The notes under the pieces: model-generated
Databases searched by the model: none
Seen by the model: only the letters and a program-made list of their open reading frames with translations
Told to the model about the DNA's origin: nothing
Program-made: the position numbers and the translations under genes
From: Kribbella aluminosa
Lineage (GTDB): Bacteria > Actinomycetota > Actinomycetes > Propionibacteriales > Kribbellaceae
Reading direction: 5' to 3'
DNA length: 64,000 nucleotides
Assembly: GCF_017876295.1 (NCBI RefSeq)
Contig: NZ_JAGINT010000001.1
Coordinates: 558,001 to 622,000, forward strand
Shown: positions 60,986 to 64,000 of the stretch, in pieces
Layout of the letters: each line of letters begins with the position of its first letter
Position numbering within the stretch: position 1 is the stretch's first letter

Positions 60986-63900
60986 ATGAAGGCTCATCGC
61001 TTGACGGCGGGGATCGCGGTCGTGGCGGCCGCCGGTGTCCTGTGGTCGTTGCCGGCTGTGGGGTACGCCGATGACCATCCGGTTGCCGGGCTCGCGTTGG
61101 TTGATACGAACGAGTCGGTTGGGCCGGGGATCTCGCTCAACCATGTGAAGAGAGTGGATCAGCGCGGCTGGGTGGACGCGCAGTACCTGACCATCGATCT
61201 GGCCGACAAGGCGGTGAGCACCGACCTGCTGACGTCGGGCCCGGTCGCGTCGGGTGGGCCGCTCAGCACCGCGGCGAACAAGGCCGGCGCGGTGGCGGGC
61301 GTCAACGGCGAGTTCTTCGACATCGGGAACAGCAACGCCTCGCTGGGCGGTGAGGTGCAGAACGGCCAGTTGCTGAAGTCGGCCGATGCGTCCGGACGCC
61401 AGCACGTCGGCGTGAGCATGGACGGCATCGCTCAGCTCGTCGACCTGGCAGTGGATTCGACCGCGACGTTCGCCGGTACGGACCACAAGGTGCTGACGAT
61501 CAACGCGGCCAACGGCGGCGGCGTACCCGCGAACGGGCTGGTGGCGTACACCCCGATCTGGGGCGAGTACAGCCGCGCCCGCGGTTTCGCGAACGCCGAC
61601 GTCGCCGAGGTACTCGTACAGCAGGGCAAGGTCGTCTCGGTGAACCCCACCGCCGCGGGTGCGGGCGCGATCCCGGCGGACGGGTTCTACCTGGTCGGGC
61701 GCGACGCAGCCGCGACGGCGCTCCGGGCCCTGCAACCGGGAGACGCCGTCACTTTGCACTACGAGCTCGCGAACGACCTGGCGAAGTCGATGAAGTTCGC
61801 GCTCGGTCAGGGTGGGACGATCGTCAAGGACGGCAAGGCGGTACCGGGGCTCGACAAGTCGATCGCGCCGCGGACCGCGCTCGGGTTCAAGGACGGCGGC
61901 CGGACCCTCGTGCTCGCGACCTGGGACGGCCCGGGCGGTACCGGTAAGGGCGGCTTGGGTATCGACCGCGAGGCGCAGGACCTCGCGGACCGCGGTATCC
62001 AGACCGCCGTCAACCTGGACGGCGGCGGCTCGACGACGATGGTCGCGCGCGGTCTCGGCGAAGCCGGTACGACGGTACGCAACAACCCGTCGGACGGTCA
62101 GGAGCGCAACGACCCGAACGGCGTCGGCGTCTTCGTCAGCAAGGGCGACGGCAAGGTGCACCAGTTGATGATCAAGCCCGCGACCGGACAGGCGGCAGCG
62201 GACGGTGGTCTCAAGGTCTTCCCGGGCATGCACCGCGCGCTTACGGTCAAGGCGGTCGACAACCATCTGACCCCGGTCGACCCGAAACGCCTTGTCTGGA
62301 AGGCGAAGGGCGGAAACCTCAGGGACGGCATCGTGACCGCGCCGGCCGCCGGAAACCGACCGATAACGGTTTCCGCACATTCGGAAAACGTGCACACCAC
62401 GCAGCGCGTCGACGTACTCGGGCCGCTGAAGAGCCTGGAGCCGTCGACCGAACGCTTGTCGATCCCTGACGCGACGGCAGCGAACGCCGTGACCGTCGGC
62501 ATCACCGGTCGCGATCCGCAGGGCTACACCGCCCCGATCGACCCGCGCGACCTGAAGCTCGACTACGACCACGCCGTCGTCGACGTCCAGGCCGCGGACG
62601 GAAAGCTCAAGATCGTCCCGCTGGCCAACGCCGGCACGATCCTCACGATCTCGGCCGCCGGCCGGACGGTGAAGCTGCCGATCACGGTCGGCGTCGAGAC
62701 GAAGGTCGTGTACGACTTCGACGACGACGTTCTCGCCCGCTGGAACAACAACAGCACCGCGGCCACGACGCGCTCGGTCGACCCGGACGGGCTGCGCATC
62801 GACTTCCCCGCGATGCGGAACGTCGGGATCTCGGCGAACGGCGCCGCGAACCGGATCCAGGTCCCGGGCCAGCCGCTCCGTCTCCGCCTGCGGATCAAGT
62901 CGAGCATCGACGTACCGAGCGGTCTCGACTACGTCGGCCTGTACGACGGCAACGGCAAGTCGCTCGGCCTGTACGGGACCGGGCTGAAGGCGTCCCGGGA
63001 CTACCAGAACGTCACCTGGACGCTGCCCGCGAACACGGTGTACCCGGTGTCGATCTCGTCGTACCAGGGCATCAACACCGCGGTCGCGCAGCAGAAGGCG
63101 GGTACGTTCGTCCTCGACCGGTTCGAGGCCGACGTACCGACCTCGATCGACCTGCCGAAACAGCCGGACCTGGTCGCCGATCCGCTCGTCTCGGCCGACG
63201 GAACGCTGAACACCGGCACGTTCAAGTTCGCGACCCTGTCCGACGTGCAGTTCACCGCCGACAACCCGGCGCTGTCGCAGGTCGCGACGGCCGCCCTCGC
63301 GCGGATTCGTAAGACCCGCCCGGACCTCGTCGTACTGAACGGCGACATCACCGACCGCGGTCTGCCGCAGGACCTGTCGCTCGCACGCAAGGTGCTGACC
63401 GACGCAGGCTGTGACCTGATCCCGGTCGGGAAGGAGCCGGCGCCGAGCAGTACGCCGAAGGGCAGCACGGTCCCGTGCTACTACGTTCCGGGCAACCACG
63501 AGTCGTACGGCCTGAACAACACCCAGTCGGACCTGACCAACTTCACCAACGAGTTCGGCCGGCCGTACCGGACGTTCGACCACAAGGGCACCCGGTTCAT
63601 CCTGCTGGCGAGTGCGCTCGGCACCCTGCGTACGTCAGCCTGGGATCAGCTGCCGATGCTCGAGCGGGCCCTCGACGGCGCCGCGAAGGACCGCTCGATC
63701 CACAACGTGATGGTGTTCGCGCATCACCCGGTCGACGACCCTGAGGAGACCAAGTCGAGCCAGCTCGGCGACCGGGACGAGGTCGCGCTGATCGAGAAGC
63801 TGTTGACGAACTTCCGGAACAGCACCGACAAGGGCGCCGCGATGGTCGGCTCGCACGCCCAGGTCGCGAACGTGCACCGGGTCGAGGGCGTCCCGTACGC

Positions 63901-64000
63901 GGTGCTCCCGTCGTCCGGAAAGGACCCGTACGGTACGCCGGACCGCGGCGGCTTCACCGGCTGGGTCGACTGGTCGGTCGACGCCCGGCGCAACGCCGGC
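60986..64000 (+). CDS. Exported phosphodiester glycosidase/metallophosphoesterase fusion (partial, runs off the window)
   Basis: An open frame from ATG 60986 to the window end, over 1000 residues. A Sec signal (LTAGIAVVAAAGVLWSLPAV) is followed by a NAGPA/phosphodiester glycosidase domain (AGVNGEFFDI, RTALGF, VNLDGGGSTTMVARG, about residues 60-385), Ig-like and carbohydrate-binding-like modules (about 390-740), and a calcineurin-type metallophosphatase (LSDVQF, NGDITDRG, PGNHESYG, FAHHPVD, GSHAQV, from about 745). Such proteins uncover or cut phosphodiester-linked sugars in walls or exopolymers; the substrate is unknown. The first metal motif reads DVQ rather than DxH, a known variant. Confidence 0.88.
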   Translation, partial: MKAHRLTAGIAVVAAAGVLWSLPAVGYADDHPVAGLALVDTNESVGPGISLNHVKRVDQRGWVDAQYLTIDLADKAVSTDLLTSGPVASGGPLSTAANKAGAVAGVNGEFFDIGNSNASLGGEVQNGQLLKSADASGRQHVGVSMDGIAQLVDLAVDSTATFAGTDHKVLTINAANGGGVPANGLVAYTPIWGEYSRARGFANADVAEVLVQQGKVVSVNPTAAGAGAIPADGFYLVGRDAAATALRALQPGDAVTLHYELANDLAKSMKFALGQGGTIVKDGKAVPGLDKSIAPRTALGFKDGGRTLVLATWDGPGGTGKGGLGIDREAQDLADRGIQTAVNLDGGGSTTMVARGLGEAGTTVRNNPSDGQERNDPNGVGVFVSKGDGKVHQLMIKPATGQAAADGGLKVFPGMHRALTVKAVDNHLTPVDPKRLVWKAKGGNLRDGIVTAPAAGNRPITVSAHSENVHTTQRVDVLGPLKSLEPSTERLSIPDATAANAVTVGITGRDPQGYTAPIDPRDLKLDYDHAVVDVQAADGKLKIVPLANAGTILTISAAGRTVKLPITVGVETKVVYDFDDDVLARWNNNSTAATTRSVDPDGLRIDFPAMRNVGISANGAANRIQVPGQPLRLRLRIKSSIDVPSGLDYVGLYDGNGKSLGLYGTGLKASRDYQNVTWTLPANTVYPVSISSYQGINTAVAQQKAGTFVLDRFEADVPTSIDLPKQPDLVADPLVSADGTLNTGTFKFATLSDVQFTADNPALSQVATAALARIRKTRPDLVVLNGDITDRGLPQDLSLARKVLTDAGCDLIPVGKEPAPSSTPKGSTVPCYYVPGNHESYGLNNTQSDLTNFTNEFGRPYRTFDHKGTRFILLASALGTLRTSAWDQLPMLERALDGAAKDRSIHNVMVFAHHPVDDPEETKSSQLGDRDEVALIEKLLTNFRNSTDKGAAMVGSHAQVANVHRVEGVPYAVLPSSGKDPYGTPDRGGFTGWVDWSVDARRNAG

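Noticed and set aside
60722..63583. A ~950-residue minus-strand open frame opposite the exported glycosidase gene
   Set aside because: Shadow frame; the plus strand has a signal peptide and two catalytic domains.

Overview
The base composition is very high in G+C, GTG/TTG starts and 4-nt stop/start overlaps are common, and the set of families (SigE-type and ECF42 sigma factors, QcrB-like cytochrome b, 2-oxoacid:ferredoxin oxidoreductase, LAL regulator) fits a soil actinobacterium. A member of the Kribbellaceae/Nocardioidaceae is my best guess. This is chromosomal DNA: I see no transposase, integrase, phage genes, CRISPR array or origin.

Layout. 1-313 is the end of a polyprenyl diphosphate synthase. 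370-5760 is a PucR regulator with a two-subunit, Tat-exported molybdenum hydroxylase and its XdhC-type factor. 5757-9671 holds a phospholipase D-like gene, an unusual cytochrome b and a RarD-type transporter. 9781-12457 has a TIM-barrel isomerase and a sigma factor/membrane protein pair. 12571-15076 is an AbiEi/AbiEii-type toxin-antitoxin pair whose toxin is fused to a SerB-like phosphatase. 15174-23325 holds a DUF445 protein, an MFS pump, a TetR locus with a clear operator, a nitrilase-fold acyltransferase-like protein, an FMN-dependent hydroxyacid oxidase and a HAD hydrolase. 23395-26450 is KorAB.

From 27474 to 51974 a complex I gene set is scattered: nuoA, then nuoBC 9.5 kb further on, then nuoH, then nuoIJKLMN. 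No nuoD, E, F or G is present in the window. The genes in between include a LAL regulator with three tiny paralogous peptide genes, a GntR/amidohydrolase/NCS1 permease operon, a decayed ABC-permease and two-component locus, an ECF42 sigma module and a VapBC pair. KorAB lies just upstream of nuoA. I read this as a second complex I, without the NADH module, that could take electrons from ferredoxin reduced by KorAB. It must borrow NuoD, or have lost it.

The right end (52028-64000) is ordinary actinobacterial content: lipoprotein, arylamine N-acetyltransferase, beta-propeller lactonase, AraC/PhyH locus, acetyltransferase, phosphotransferase, YajQ, tRNA-Tyr, CtaG, and a large exported phosphodiester glycosidase/metallophosphatase that runs off the window.

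Three genes are broken by single-base indels in short G/C runs (near 7243, 42880 and 60609). This could be real decay or a base-calling problem in the assembly and should be settled before interpreting those genes.
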